Positions 48,132 to 60,181 of a DNA stretch of 64,000 bases are shown here, piece after piece. Made by a program: the position numbers and the translations under genes. The DNA comes from Carya illinoinensis (Eukaryota > Streptophyta > Magnoliopsida > Fagales > Juglandaceae), in NCBI RefSeq assembly GCF_018687715.1, contig NC_056762.1, positions 30,058,864 to 30,122,863 of the forward strand. Reading direction: 5' to 3'. The notes under the pieces were generated by a model. The model made no database searches and was not told the origin of the DNA. It was given only the letters and a program-made list of their open reading frames with translations. Position 1 is the stretch's first letter; every line of letters begins with the position of its first letter.

Positions 48132-49713
48132 TGATCGTACACTTGATGTACTTACTACCACAAGTTATACTTTAACATCGTGATTGGGTTCTCTTGGTTA
48201 TAATGCTGAGCTTACCCGCTAGGGAATATTTTCTTCAACATCAAGATGGTTGAAACATATAAAAGTTAGTCAACATGCATGAAATATAATTAGTTCTACA
48301 ATAATGTTTGTTCTAGGGTTCTGCCTACTATTTCCTGGCTAACCAACAGGGAAATGAATGAACCTTTTTTTATTTTTATTTTTATTTTTATTTTTTTTTT
48401 ATAGTGGAAAGAACAATCTAAGCTACTTCAGAAACACCACAAAAGTCAAATGCTAGAATATAATAGTAGGTGAAATATATACTCAGCAAACCATAGTACT
48501 TGACACATCTTAAGAGGCAGTTTTGCAAAATTTGAGATAAGGAAAAAGGTCCAGTCAATGAATATGCTATCAAATAGCAAAACAACTTGGATAAAAAACA
48601 TCATAGAATGAATGAAATGCTAGCCCTTAAAGTCAGACCAACAAATTCTTGTTCAAATACCTTTGTAATGACCAAGCAACTGAAAAGATCGAAGGTGCTA
48701 GATATAAATTATCCAATGTATATATAACAAGTGAAAAGATCCGATGAGGTTCGCATAACTTGACGAGGGGAGGCAACAGAGGGAATCAAAATTACCTTGT
48801 GACGGTGCATGAGGGAGGGGTGAAATTGGCCATGGAAAGAAGAGTAGAGCAAGCAACAAAATGATTTATAGTTGTGATCTTCGAATGCCTCCGAACAGTA
48901 ATCACCGGAGCTTTCTAGCCTCCAACCCTCTTGATCTCTCACAAGCCATCATTAGAAAAAGCCAAACAGAGATTTGAGAGAGAGATTTAGGTATTGTTTG
49001 GCCACATAAAATTTTCATCTCAAATATAAAATTCTTATCTCACCATCACAACTTTCTCAAATTCCTATATAAAATATAATAAACAATTTAATTTTTTTTA
49101 ATTTTTTCAAATCTCAATATAATAATAATATTAAAATATAATATTTTAATATTTAATCTTAAAACTTAAAATTTTCATCTAAAAAATCTCAATGGTTAAA
49201 CAGAACCTAATAGACGGTAATATTTAAGCTTGAACGTTGGAATTAATCGATAGTCTGGTAAGGTTGAACGTTGTGGCACCTGGCGGCAGTGGCTAGAACT
49301 CAAAGGACGGCGAACAACTGAGTAGATTTTGACTGGGAATAGAAAGCCCTAATAGTGGTGAGAGAAAAAAAATAGGAGAGTACGAAGAAGAGAAATTACC
49401 GTCTATGACTGAGATTTTGCTCTGCTAGGTGGCTTTAGTAGTCGTCTGTAATAGGAACTTTAGATGATGCCACCATCTACTCTTACCCCAAAAAGAATTC
49501 TTTTAGAGCCTAGCGTGTGAAATGGGGAACTCTTTTACCATGGCTGTTTTCTCGTTGTAATACATGTTTTTTTCCCACCATGTTTCACTTGCCACACGAA
49601 ATTTCGTAGTTAATGCTGAATATTATTTCGGCACCTGTGTTGTGTGGTATAAGCCTGTTATTTTCTACCAACGGTAGTCTTGTGAATAAAACTCGGGCAA
49701 ACATGTTGTAGTG
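48132..49713. other. Possible 5' part of CACTA element A, ending in a CACTA terminus
   Basis: The stretch ends in ACATGTTGTAGTG (49701-49713), the reverse complement of CACTACAACATGT, which is the canonical start of a CACTA element. The preceding 160 bp carries degenerate gccacacgaaatttcg / ttctaccaacgg motifs like a subterminal zone. I found no coding domain. The region may be the 5' end of the element whose transposase genes lie at 20.9-29.4 kb. Confidence 0.4.
48989..49208 (+). mobile_element. MITE, 220 bp
   Basis: Inverted ends are AGGTATTGTTTGGCCA at the left and GGTTAAACAGAACCT at the right. The interior 'aatttttt..tcaaatctcaatataataataatatt' matches the MITE family at 3754. The target duplication is not resolved. 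Confidence 0.65.
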
Positions 49714-50543
49714 TATATATAGTAATTAATTGAATAACGATACACTTACAACTATTTTATAATTCAGTTACAATTAATTAATACAATTGTACCACTTCAT
49801 TAAAAATCATTTTTAATTTTTTAAAGCTACTCTCCGGCCATTTTATATAGAATAGTAAAATAGTTATAAAAAGTAGTAAAATTTAATTTTACAAAACTAC
49901 TGATCTCCGTTTGTGATTACGAACTCGTGAATTACTTCTATCTAACCATTGCCCTCTATATAATTAGCGGCCGTCCAAAAATGTAAAAGGATTTTAAGAA
50001 TCGTCCCCTGATTCTAACTGATCAGCAAAAGGCACCTAAATTTGAAGCCAGATCACGAGTATATAATCCATGAGATGTTCTGGCAGAATATGCTGATCAT
50101 CTTAGTTTTTTCCCCGGTAATTATAATATGGGACTGATTCTGATGATGTATGTATATTGGCAATGCCATTCATTTGTCGTAATTTGAAAGCCAGTGATAT
50201 GCTTTCTCCAGCGTATATATATATATATGAAGATCAGTGATCTTTACGATACGTTCAAGACAACACCTACAGATAAGCATGCGTCATGAACCTTGGAGAT
50301 ATCCGTCTACGTACCTCGGCCTTACCATAATTTGCTGGAAAGCCTTGTTCATGTCAATGCATTTATCATGCACAGTCTTGTTTATATCGATCGCTATTTT
50401 GATTCTTTTTCCTCAAACAGAATCTGGCACATATACTTAAGGACTGGAAAGACGTTCTTCCACCTCCCCTTTCCTTTTCTCTTCCTTTCTGTGTCGGTCA
50501 TTAGGAGAAGCCCTCCATTAATTCCCCAAAATAGATCCGTATT

Positions 50544-51682
50544 ATGATTTCTTCTTTTGGACATAGCGGTAATCATCATGAGAGGTCTTGGCCTTTTAGA
50601 AAGTGTTCACTGGGAAATCTTAGATTGCACGAATCACCAGGCTCGGAAAACTATCCAGAAAATGTGATCATAGTGATGGATGGGATGGAAGAATTCACAA
50701 TCCAGCCCCTAAAATGGGCTCTTGAGAATGTTATTGTGCCTGGACGTTCTGTTCTCACTCTCGTCGGTGTAATGCCATGGCTTAACATTCCACATAAACG
50801 CTGCATATTATATAGATATGCTTATCTACTAAATAAATTAATTATTTGCCTTATATTCCATCCTAACATGGAGAATTACTGGGCCTTTTCTAGTTTATTT
50901 CAAGACAGCATGGCTTGATGTTCTGAATCCGCATAATGTGAACGAGATCGAAAAGAGAGTTGGGAAGTGATGCCAGAAGTCTAAAACTTCAAGCAGTCGA
51001 TGATCTTCGCAGAGAATATGGGGTACGTCCATTCAACTGATCTTAAACTCCCATAAATTTTTATTTTGATTTTTAATGGTCATTAATGATATATTATTGA
51101 TGTTCTTAGTACTGCTAACTGCTACCCCACGAGTTACGAACTTTTCTCAATTTGCTACGCGCGTGGAATATATGTAGGTTGTGGCACAAAAAAGGGTTGT
51201 AATGGGTCATCCCTTACGACTGTTGGCGGTTAAGTAAATCTCGAGCCTTAATCCGACATGGGTGGTGTTGGATAGGTAGGTTAATTAGATAGAACAGTTC
51301 AAGACCGACGGAGACATGAACAAACTAGCTAGCTAGTTGATTTTAAGTTATCGATCTTCTTTATTTTTAAGTCATGACATGATTAATATTAAGTGTTAGA
51401 TTTATTTATTTTTGACCTAATTAGGCGTAATATATAGGTTGCTTTGCGTTTCATGGATTCAGACATCAAAGAAAGAACAGAGAATTTTATGCTAAAAAAA
51501 TCCCATGCAATATGGTGATCATGAACGATGAAGGAGAGGCTGACATGATTGGAGGCCTGCCGATATTTAGTAGCGGAGAGAACACCCCAGTCGAATCACC
51601 AGCATCAGTACCTACTCCAAAAGTTATCATCTCCATGGAGTTCGACGAAATTCTCAAGGAACGAGCTCACGATCAATATTAG
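50544..51682 (+). pseudogene. Universal-stress-protein-like (nucleotide alpha-hydrolase fold) gene, decayed
   Basis: Four exon-like blocks match a plant USP-like family. 50544-50805 has NVIIVMDGMEEFTIQPLKWA and TLVGVMPWLNIP. About 50895-51022 has KTAWLDVLNPHNVNEIEKRV, then in another frame SDARSLKLQAVDDLRREYG. 51178-51233 has VVMGHPLRLLAV with good GT-AG flanks. About 51460-51682 has KKIPCNMVIMNDEGEADMIG and ends TPKVIISMEFDEILKE plus a stop. Two faults argue for a pseudogene: no GT donor after NIP, and a one-base frame change near 50960. An unusual intron structure is possible but less likely. Family members bind ATP-like ligands and their role in plants is poorly defined. The upstream 49714-50543 shows no other gene. 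Confidence 0.65.
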
Positions 51683-51919
51683 GATAAAGAATTGAGGGGA
51701 AGTTTTCTTGTTGAAGTCAATGCGCTGCTTTGAGAGACCAAGGCCGGAAGGAGATATGATCGATGCATGTAGGCATGCATGCAGATGGTATAAAACTAAA
51801 ATGCTTGTACGTACAATGAGACAATAAGATATTAGAATGGCTTTGTAATAAAACATTTTACTATAAATCATGCATATATGATATATATGGCGCCGGGGGC
51901 TATTTATATATATTGTATA

Positions 51920-52034
51920 CACTACGAGAGAAGCGAGCTTTTGTGACCAAAATTTAGTGACCAAAAGGATTATTTCCTACGAAAACTGTAAGAAATAGTC
52001 ATTTTGGTCATAAAAGCTCACTTCTCTTGTAGTG
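51920..52034. mobile_element. 115-bp CACTA-type mini-element (MITE)
   Basis: It starts CACTACGAGAGAAGCGAGCT and ends with the reverse complement of CACTACAAGAGAAGTGAGCT. The inverted repeats extend about 29 bp with about 25 matches. The interior itself has ggtcac / gtgacc symmetry, so the whole can fold into one hairpin. A gta lies two bases outside the left end and directly outside the right end, a possible 3-bp target duplication. It is too short to encode anything. Confidence 0.8.
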
Positions 52035-52731
52035 GTAGTACGCTTTGTGCATGGAATATATAGTGTTATTTTTTGCTTTATAAGCTCTCCTTCACATCTA
52101 ATTTAACTCATATATATAAATATATATATATATATGTATATATTATTGATCTTCGTTAATATCATCAAACTGATCAATTCCTCTCCGTAATAAAGCTAGC
52201 TCTTATATCCTCTTAAGAAGGAAAATGTCATCAAGATCCGTTGTACGTGTTATATATAAAAATAAATAAATAATCTTTTCCTGTTTTGGAATATATTCAG
52301 CGATTTTTTCACTCGATACAACCCAAAGTATTCCTTTTACTAACAAATTGATAAGAATTCGTGTATGTTTCTAATTAATTAAAAGACTCCGCAATATGAT
52401 AATCATCAGTCCATGCAGGACAACAATTCCAAAGTTTGTTGAGCCTATATACCTTTTTCCCATATTCTTTATTGCTCCGTATTCTCCCTGGAAAACAATT
52501 CCAAAGTTGGATACGTATCGGCCCGCCTGGAGAATTAGATGCTCAATGCCACCTCTTGCGCGCTAGTCATGTTATAAGACGATCACTACTTTTAAATTTG
52601 TTAAATGTTTGATTTGTAATGATTTTCAATAAAAAAGCTGATGAACTATATACAGTTTTATTTTTTCTAAAAAAAGATTGAATTGATGATGTGGCATGCA
52701 CGATCCATACTATTTAATGATATATAGAATT
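52035..52731. other. AT-rich spacer
   Basis: No gene is seen. It contains an (AT)n run at about 52110-52142. Confidence 0.5.
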
Positions 52732-54420
52732 AGGGGTGAATTTGGTCCGGTTTAGTTAGTCCCTAGGAGATTTTGCAGACCAAACTGAATGGATTCAGTT
52801 TAAGATTTTCCCATCCTGGATTGGATTGAAGTGGCATATGGAGTAGACCGGACCGTTAGTCCAATGGGTCATTTTTCCAGTTTCGGCTCAACTAACTTTA
52901 ATAGTCAAGTTTTGGCGTAAGTCTTGATTTTGACACTATTTTCAACCTAAATTATTATTAACATACGAAAAAAAAAAAAAAAACTAGATGAAGATACAAA
53001 ATGCCAATAAGCAATAACATCTAAAATAGAAATAAAATAAAATTATAGAAAAAAGGAAAAAAAATACTAATAAAACTAAAAATCCCTAATCATTCAAACT
53101 CCAAATGAAAGGAAAAAACAAAAAAATAACAAAAACAAAAAAGTAAAGAAAATACACAATAAAATTTACAGATTACAATCCATGCATCTAATTAAGTCGA
53201 AATTACAAATTACAAATTATAAATGACTGAATAGCAATAATAATAATAATAATAATAAAACTTGAACTCCAAGTCTTTAGTCTCCAAGTCCAAAACTCCA
53301 AGTCTTCACAACTTTACTGCAAAAATATAACAAAAAAATATTAAATGTCCTAGTTTAGTTAAAAAAAAAAAAAAAATTAACAAGTATAGTAGTATAAAAG
53401 TATATTCTTCTCACCTCATTCATTTGCATTGAGTGTAGGCATTGTATTTGATGCTTCCATAGAATTTTCAACCTCGCTAACAAGTTCTATACATAAAAGA
53501 TAAAACAAAAAAAAAATTATATAAATTTACATAACATATAAATCATAAAAGACATCAAATGAAGTAAATTTGTAATTGTTACATACCCATATCCAGCTGC
53601 TTCTCAAAACCCTCCGCCTCATCCATTAAAATTCTAAGGTTGATTGGAGTAAAAGAAGACCGAAGTCAATTCTATGCACAAATGAGACTCTCAACCATCA
53701 TCAGAGATAAACTATTTCGGAAATAATCAAGTACATGACCCACCATGCTAAATGCAGGAATGCCACTAAACCCTTGCATTGACTCATTAACATCATCAGT
53801 GGTAGAGTATCCCAGAATCGTTTCTTTTGTAGGGTCCATCTATAGGGGGGGTAAAGAAGAAAGAAAGAAAGAAAGAGTAATTTAACAAGCTAACTTAACA
53901 AGTCCAAATATGAATTTTTTCTAGACTTAAGCATTTATGCCATTCAAATGATAAATCTAAAATCACTAAGCCAATAACAAATAATCAGATTACCAACTTA
54001 ACAATTAACATATTAGTAACAAACAAGTATCCATAGACTTCGTCATAACCAATAATCAAATACATGTAATTATGTAAACATAAAAAAAATTATAAAGATC
54101 AAATCACAAAATCATGCTAAATGCAAAACCCCTCAACTACCCATAAAAAATAATATCACCAGAAGCAAAACAGGCAAGAACATGGCAAAAAATATGTGAT
54201 TAAAAATCAATTGATATGGTCCTATGGATCTTTTCGGTTTCCTAAACAATTTCAACTTTTTCATTTTTTTTTTCAATGTAAATTTAAACTCACGGGTTAC
54301 ACGAGATAAAAATTATTAAGAGTGATTCCGTACCTTAGAACAATGACAGTGTGCAAAGGAGCAACTAGAAGTTGCGGCGGAGGCACTAGGAGTTCTAGGG
54401 TTTCTTAACTTTCTTGGCCG
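52732..54420 (-). pseudogene. hAT transposon remnant
   Basis: It begins at 52732 with TAGGGGTGAATTTGGTCCGG, the look of a plant hAT terminus. On the - strand from 53839 are MDPTKETILGYSTTDDVNES, then PAFSMVGHVLDYFRNSLS, MVESLICA, LRSS and INLRILMDEAEGFE. These correspond to the C-terminal dimerisation region of hAT transposases (the usual ALICTQNWLR motif). The remainder of the transposase is absent. The other terminus was not located, so the right border is approximate. Confidence 0.55.
53236..53259. repeat. (AAT)n microsatellite
   Basis: Eight uninterrupted aat units. Confidence 0.95.
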
Positions 54421-54731
54421 TTTGAGAGAGTGACGCAGGAATGAGAATGAGAGAGTGAGAGAGAATTGAGGGGGAGGGGGGTGATTGATGAGAGAACCTG
54501 GGTTGAAACAGCGCCATTTGGCTTGAAAATAAAGCTAAACGACACCGTTTCAACAAGGGTAATTTTTTTTTAAAAAAAGTTGAGTTGCGTGAAACGATTT
54601 GAAATAGCTCAGCATGGCTTGAAAATAAAGCTAAATGACACAATTTCAACAAGAGTAATTTAAAAAATATATATTTGTTGATTGAAACAGTTCATGGCAC
54701 CGTTTCACGCAACTCAACAAGCGTCCATAGC

Positions 54732-54938
54732 AACCCATGAGTTCACTCCACTTCCGCTCGATCTGGAGCTCGAGCGAAGACCAACCCATGAGTTCGCTCG
54801 ACTTACGCTCAATCTGGGGGTTGAGCGAATATCAACCCTTGAGATTCTCTCTATAGGTGCTCGACACACCGCTCGAGTTAATATCAAACTGTGAGTTCAC
54901 TCGATAGGCGCTCGACATACCGCTCAAGCAAAGCAGTA
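54732..54938. repeat. 51-bp minisatellite, about four copies
   Basis: Units start at 54732, 54783, 54834 and about 54886. Each begins aaccc(a/t)tgag or aaactgtgag, and contains gttc(a/g)ctc and a GCTCGA/GCTCAA core. Divergence increases toward the right. Confidence 0.8.
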
Positions 54939-55277
54939 ACCCTAGTGTTAATAAGTATGAGTGTGTACTACAAGTCTACGCGAATAAAATAAAAATTAGC
55001 AGTTAATAATATTGAGTTCCTGAAGAGCCAATTTTATCTTGTATATTTTATTATCTGTCTTTCGTTTCACAACAATATATCATATATGATTAACTGATAG
55101 CGTATATTAGTAATGCTTGTCTGCAACTTAGGTATCTTAAAAAAATTATCTAATTACTTTGTCTTCAATTAAGTGTAAATAATCGAATATGTATGAATAT
55201 ATGATGTATAATGTATTTACTATTTTAGTAATATAGTATCATTCATTTTTAATATAGTATTTACTATTTACTATTTT
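54939..55277. other. AT-rich spacer
   Basis: No gene is seen. It has short repeats of 'aatatagtatcattcattt' that also occur at 63106 on the other side of the LTR insert. Confidence 0.5.
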
Positions 55278-56100
55278 TGTAATGCCCTAGTCCTGGATGT
55301 CTGAAGAGTTAGCTCTTATTACTTAATATTAACTCCAATATCACAACTATAAAATCCAGAAAGTCTATAAAATATTAATTCATTTGCTTAACCCAAATGT
55401 CCATGTTCCTTCATAGTGACAACAAAGAAATTCTTAATAAAATAAATTAGAACTCCTCAAAAGTTCGAAAATATCCTTAACTCAACATATTAAAATAACA
55501 GAAAAATAATCAATTTATTAACTACGACTCTCAAATAAGCACTTGTACCCTCGGACACTTATTCCTCTACAATCATCAAACCTCCCTAATACTGCCTACT
55601 CTTGCTCTCTAGCTAAACCATTAAAATTATCTAAAAAATATTATAGAGATAATGGGTCGGTTATCGATAACTCAATAAACAAAGCACATATACTAGTGTG
55701 TAAATATGAGCCTTTTCAGATAGTTTGGTATGCAATAATAAAACATTTCATTTTCAGAATACATATCCAAAAAAAAAAAAAAAATGCCATCAAAACATCA
55801 TAGCAATATTTCATAAACTATTCTTATTCAAAGACACTTTGTTCATATTCAAAGACCGATTACAGAGGGTACCTATCAGAGCACTGTAGGCAGGAATCAT
55901 ATGTAGAATTCTACCACCGTCTCTGCTTACCACAATTTCTACAGCTCCTGGGTGCTAGGAATCATCAGGTGAGAATCACAGGCAGAATTCTACCACCGTC
56001 CATGCTTACCACCATCCCTGATTTTGATCTAATACTAACTATTCATATCACATCAAAGACTTTTTATTCATATTCAAAACTACATATCTTTTTTCATCTA

Positions 56101-56166
56101 ATCATATCATTTCATATCGTATCATATCATATCATTTTATATCATATCATATAATATCATATCATA
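56101..56166. repeat. (TATCA)n microsatellite
   Basis: About thirteen imperfect 5-bp units (atcat/atcgt/ttcat) inside the solo LTR. Confidence 0.9.
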
Positions 56167-57186
56167 TTACCACTATTTTTTCCCGTGGTAGGGCCATATC
56201 ATATCATATTAGAACCCGAATCAGAATCAAAATCAGAATAAAAATAGATAAGCCATGCCAAAGGTTTTTTAGATGCATATCATATCAAACCACGTGTTGA
56301 ATATATTCATATCTTTTCCATATGATCAAAACAGATCCAAAACATTTTCATATAACAAGTACAAAATTATCAAATATCATATTTACTCTTTTGTACATTT
56401 CAGAAACATATCAAATATTGCTCATGTTTGCACTTGCCATGTCAAAAAATATTTTTCTCTTTCATAGAAATTTCATGAATAATGCAAAAATACATAGCTG
56501 AGGTTGTTTTTCACATTTTCTTATCAAAACATATCATGCACATTTTCGAAACCAACCTCAGTTCACTTTTTTTATGCAAAGTCTAGCATAGGATCCCTGC
56601 TTAATTGAAATTCTTAACTTTTCAGAATTTACTTACAACAGTGCGAAAGAAAATCAATTGTTACCTATAACAAAAACAAGTTACTTGAATAAATCTCCAA
56701 TTGAACACATAAATTGTAATTGTACTCGAAATACTTAATTTAATTCCTCAACACCTAAAATTCTCCTAACTCTAAATTACCATAATTTCCTAAATCCATA
56801 CATATCCACTTAATAATTATTCCGTTAAAAATAATCAATTCTAAAATACCGACTTAAAAATATCTGCCCAAGGTGCTTAACAAGCTTTTGAAATAAAATC
56901 ACACCTTAATATAAACCCATCTCAAGTTAAACCCAACATAATATCAAAACCCCTTTAATAAATAGGCCCATCCTAAGCCGAAGCATCAGACTTTCCAATA
57001 GTTGAACTTAAGGGTAAGACCATAATATTACCAACTCTTGCATGAAAACCTAACATTAAAAGCAAATCAACGAAATAAATACATTTCTAAAACTAGAGAG
57101 TTGAGCGACGGCTTATAGAGATGAAGAAAGATTGCAATTGGAAACTGGGCAGTGGGTGGGTCGACAGTGGCGAACGGCTAAATAAC

Positions 57187-57220
57187 AGAGAGAGAGAGAG
57201 AGTGATGAGAGAGAGAGAGA
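57187..57220. repeat. (GA)n microsatellite
   Basis: Two GA runs separated by 'tgat', inside the solo LTR. Confidence 0.9.
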
Positions 57221-57606
57221 TGCTTTGGGTGGCTGAAACTTACCCAATGAAGGAAGAAGCAGCGGCACCGCGTGACGAAGGTTGAGTTTATGGGGCTTCC
57301 AAGCTCAGCTAAGAATGGCTTCCAAGTTTGAGATCCACGGAGATCGAGCTCAACGTGAAGGCTGAGATGGGCTAGAGGATGCGGGCTCGCTCTATTTCAG
57401 TTGCTAAAAATAGGGTTGTTGGGTTATAGTGGTGTACGTGACACCAAGTTGAGTCTTGGGTTGGATTCATTTGCGGCAGTGGAGTGGTGGTTGCAGAGGG
57501 CAACATCATGCATGGAAGTGAAGGCTACAGTTGGGCTTCTATGATGAGGAGGATGAATGGCAACCTAGTCTAGGATTAAGGATGATTAAAACATGCATGC
57601 ATGAGT

Positions 57607-57910
57607 TGTAAGAATGTAATAAGCAGTGCTGCAATGCAGCTAAGTGCAGCAGAAAAACAATGGAAAATAGGGAGATGAGTGGATGGAAGAAGAAGAAAAA
57701 GATTCCTTTCTATATTGCATTCTCTCGTACACAGAAGGTGCTAGTATATATACAACAGAATATTCTAACTAACTAACTGCAAGTTCAGATGAGCAAATGA
57801 CATCTGCAAAGTAAATAACAAAACCAAAGAATAATGAAATATGATAGCTTATTTAAAAGGAATGGTGGGGTCTAAACGACTTGTAGCTTGCCCTGTTGTA
57901 TCCTCTAACA
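57607..57910 (-). repeat. Copia-2 3' LTR (left)
   Basis: 304 bp. The following TCCCCCCGCAAG (57911-57922) is the polypurine tract on the - strand. Confidence 0.95.
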
Positions 57911-58427
57911 TCCCCCCGCAAGATAGAGAATAGAGATTAACTATTTCCATCTTGGAGAGGAGTAATTGTAGAAGGTAAGAGGATAATGCTTTAGTGAAAA
58001 TGTCAGCCAACTGGGTTTGAGAAGAAACATGAGCTGTTGTAATAGTTCTAGCTTGAATTTGATCTCGAATCAAGTGGCAATCGAGCTTAATGTGTTTCGT
58101 TCTCTCATGAAATACCAGATTTGCAGCAATATGAAGGGATGCTTGATTGTCACAAAAGAGGAGAGCAGCTTGTGGATGAGAGATGCCAAGGTCTTGAAGC
58201 AAATATCGAGGCCAAGTTAATTCAGAACAAGTGGCAGCCATGGATCTATACTCAGCTTCAGCTGAGGACCGAAAAACAACATTTTGTTTCTTGGATTTTC
58301 AAGAAATCAAGGAGCTGCCTAAGAATACACAGTATCCTGTAGTTGATCGACGGGAATCTAGGCAAGTGGCCCAATCCGAATCACAATAAGCTTGTAGCTT
58401 AAACTGAGATGAAGAGGAAAGAAAAAT
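57849..58427 (-). pseudogene. Copia-2 RNase H
   Basis: [37 protein letters not shown] and [20 protein letters not shown] carry the D-E-D set. [12 protein letters not shown] ends the domain. The frame runs on into the LTR. Confidence 0.9.
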
Positions 58428-59594
58428 TCATTGTCCAGGAGCTGCTTTGATATACCTTAGAACCTTATATGCTGCTGCCAAGTGAGTTGAAGATGGTTTA
58501 TCCGTGAATTGACTCAACAATTGTACTGCAAAACATAAGTCTGGCCGAGAGATGGTAAGGTATAAAAGTCTACCAATAAGCCTTCTATAAGTGCTTGGCT
58601 TAGAAAGAGAAGTACCCTCATCTTTGCTGATTTTAAGGTTTTGATCAAGAGGCAGCTTGAGGGGTTTGCAACCAAGCATACTAGAATCAGCTAATATATC
58701 TAAGGCATATTGTTTTTGGGAAATGTGAATGCCTTTGGATGATCTAGCAATCTCAAGGCCTAAGAAATATCGTAGACAGCCAAGATCCTTAATTTTAAAC
58801 TTACAATGAAGAAAAGTGCAAATGCAATCAATAGAGGTTTGAGAATTGCTAGCAACTAAGATATCATCCACATAAACTAACAAGGCAATGTAAGAATCTC
58901 CATCTTACTTTGTGGATAAGCTATAATCAGCTTTTGATTGGATAAAACCAAATGCAAGTAGATGAGAGGTAAGTTTAAAATTCCATTGTCTTGATGCTTG
59001 TTTAAAACCATAGAGACTCTTGAGCAATTTGCAAACTTGATGTGGCTTACCCTTGGTGTACCCAGGTGGTCTCTTCAGATAAATTTCCTCTTGTAAATCA
59101 CCATTAAAGAAGGCATTGTTTACATCAAATTGATGTAAATGCCATCCTTTAATGGCAGCAACAGTGATGAGGCATCTCACAGTGACCAGCTTAGCAACTG
59201 GAGAGAATGTTTCATGAAAATCGATGCCCTCTTGTTGTGTGTAGCCTTTGGCTACTAACCTTGCTTTAAGTCTTTCTATAGTACCATCAGACTTAAACTT
59301 AATCTTATAAACATACTTACAGTCGATGGCTTCTTTCCCTTTAGGTAAGTAAGTGAGTGTCCAGGTATGATTATTTTCCAAAGCCTCAAGCTCAGCTTCC
59401 ATAGCTTTGCACCAACCAGGATCCTTCAAAGCTTGTTTATAAGAATTAGGCTCGGATTGGAGAGAAAGAGAGGAAGTAAAAGCTTGAAAGGAGGGACTGA
59501 ATTTATGATAAGATAAACATTTACTTAGAGGAAATGACTTACCATTTGAAGCAGGAGCATCCTTGGAAAATGATTGTTCGGGAGGAGCCAACAA
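58428..59594 (-). pseudogene. Copia-2 reverse transcriptase
   Basis: Motifs in order are [70 protein letters not shown] and [13 protein letters not shown]. After a stop at 58905 come the catalytic YVDDILVASN (about 58870), LGCLRYFLGLEIARS and YRRLIGRLLYLTISRPDLCF. The catalytic YVDD is intact. Confidence 0.93.
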
Positions 59595-59710
59595 GGTCTA
59601 ATGATAGTGAAAATCTTTCAAGTATTGAGGAGCAGCTCTAATCCTATTGGACCTTCGAAGAGTGGGAATGGGAGGGTGATCAGGAGCAGAATGAGATGGG
59701 GATTCAGTGG

Positions 59711-60181
59711 TTAGTGAAGGAGGTGACATGCTGACAGTAGGGGGGTAGAAGGGGCAGAAGGGGAAATGGTTGAGGGGATGGAAGGTGCAGTGGAGAGGGA
59801 CTGAAAATTAGAGGCAGAAGGTGGAGAACATGAAAAAATTGGTAAGGGTAATTCTAGAGGGGAAGATGAGGAGGAAAGTGTGGGATTTTGGAAAGGGAAA
59901 ATTGACTCATGAAAAATTACATCCCTTGAAATGAAAATGATATGGTTGTTAAGGTCTAAAAGTTTGTATCCCTTGATTCCAAAGGGATAACCAAGAAAAA
60001 CACATCTTCGACCTCTAGGATCAAATTTATTTCTACCATTTAAAAGGTTGGCTACAAAGCATAGGGAACCAAATACTCTCATGTGAGCATAAGTAGGATG
60101 TTTGTTAAATAGGAGTTCATATGGAGTCTTATTATTTAAAAGTGGGGTTGGAATTCTGTTGATGATATATGTTGCTGTCAA
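59711..60181 (-). pseudogene. Copia-2 integrase C-terminal region
   Basis: [51 protein letters not shown] and [15 protein letters not shown] are standard Copia signatures following the catalytic core. A Ser/Pro-rich linker comes next. Confidence 0.88.

Noticed and set aside
54732..54938. Regular repeats as a CRISPR array
   Set aside because: The repeats are contiguous with no unique spacers, and this is a plant nuclear genome.
55278..57600. Host gene in the long region before Copia-2
   Set aside because: Stops in all frames and no domain. LTR-like ends with a target duplication explain it better.
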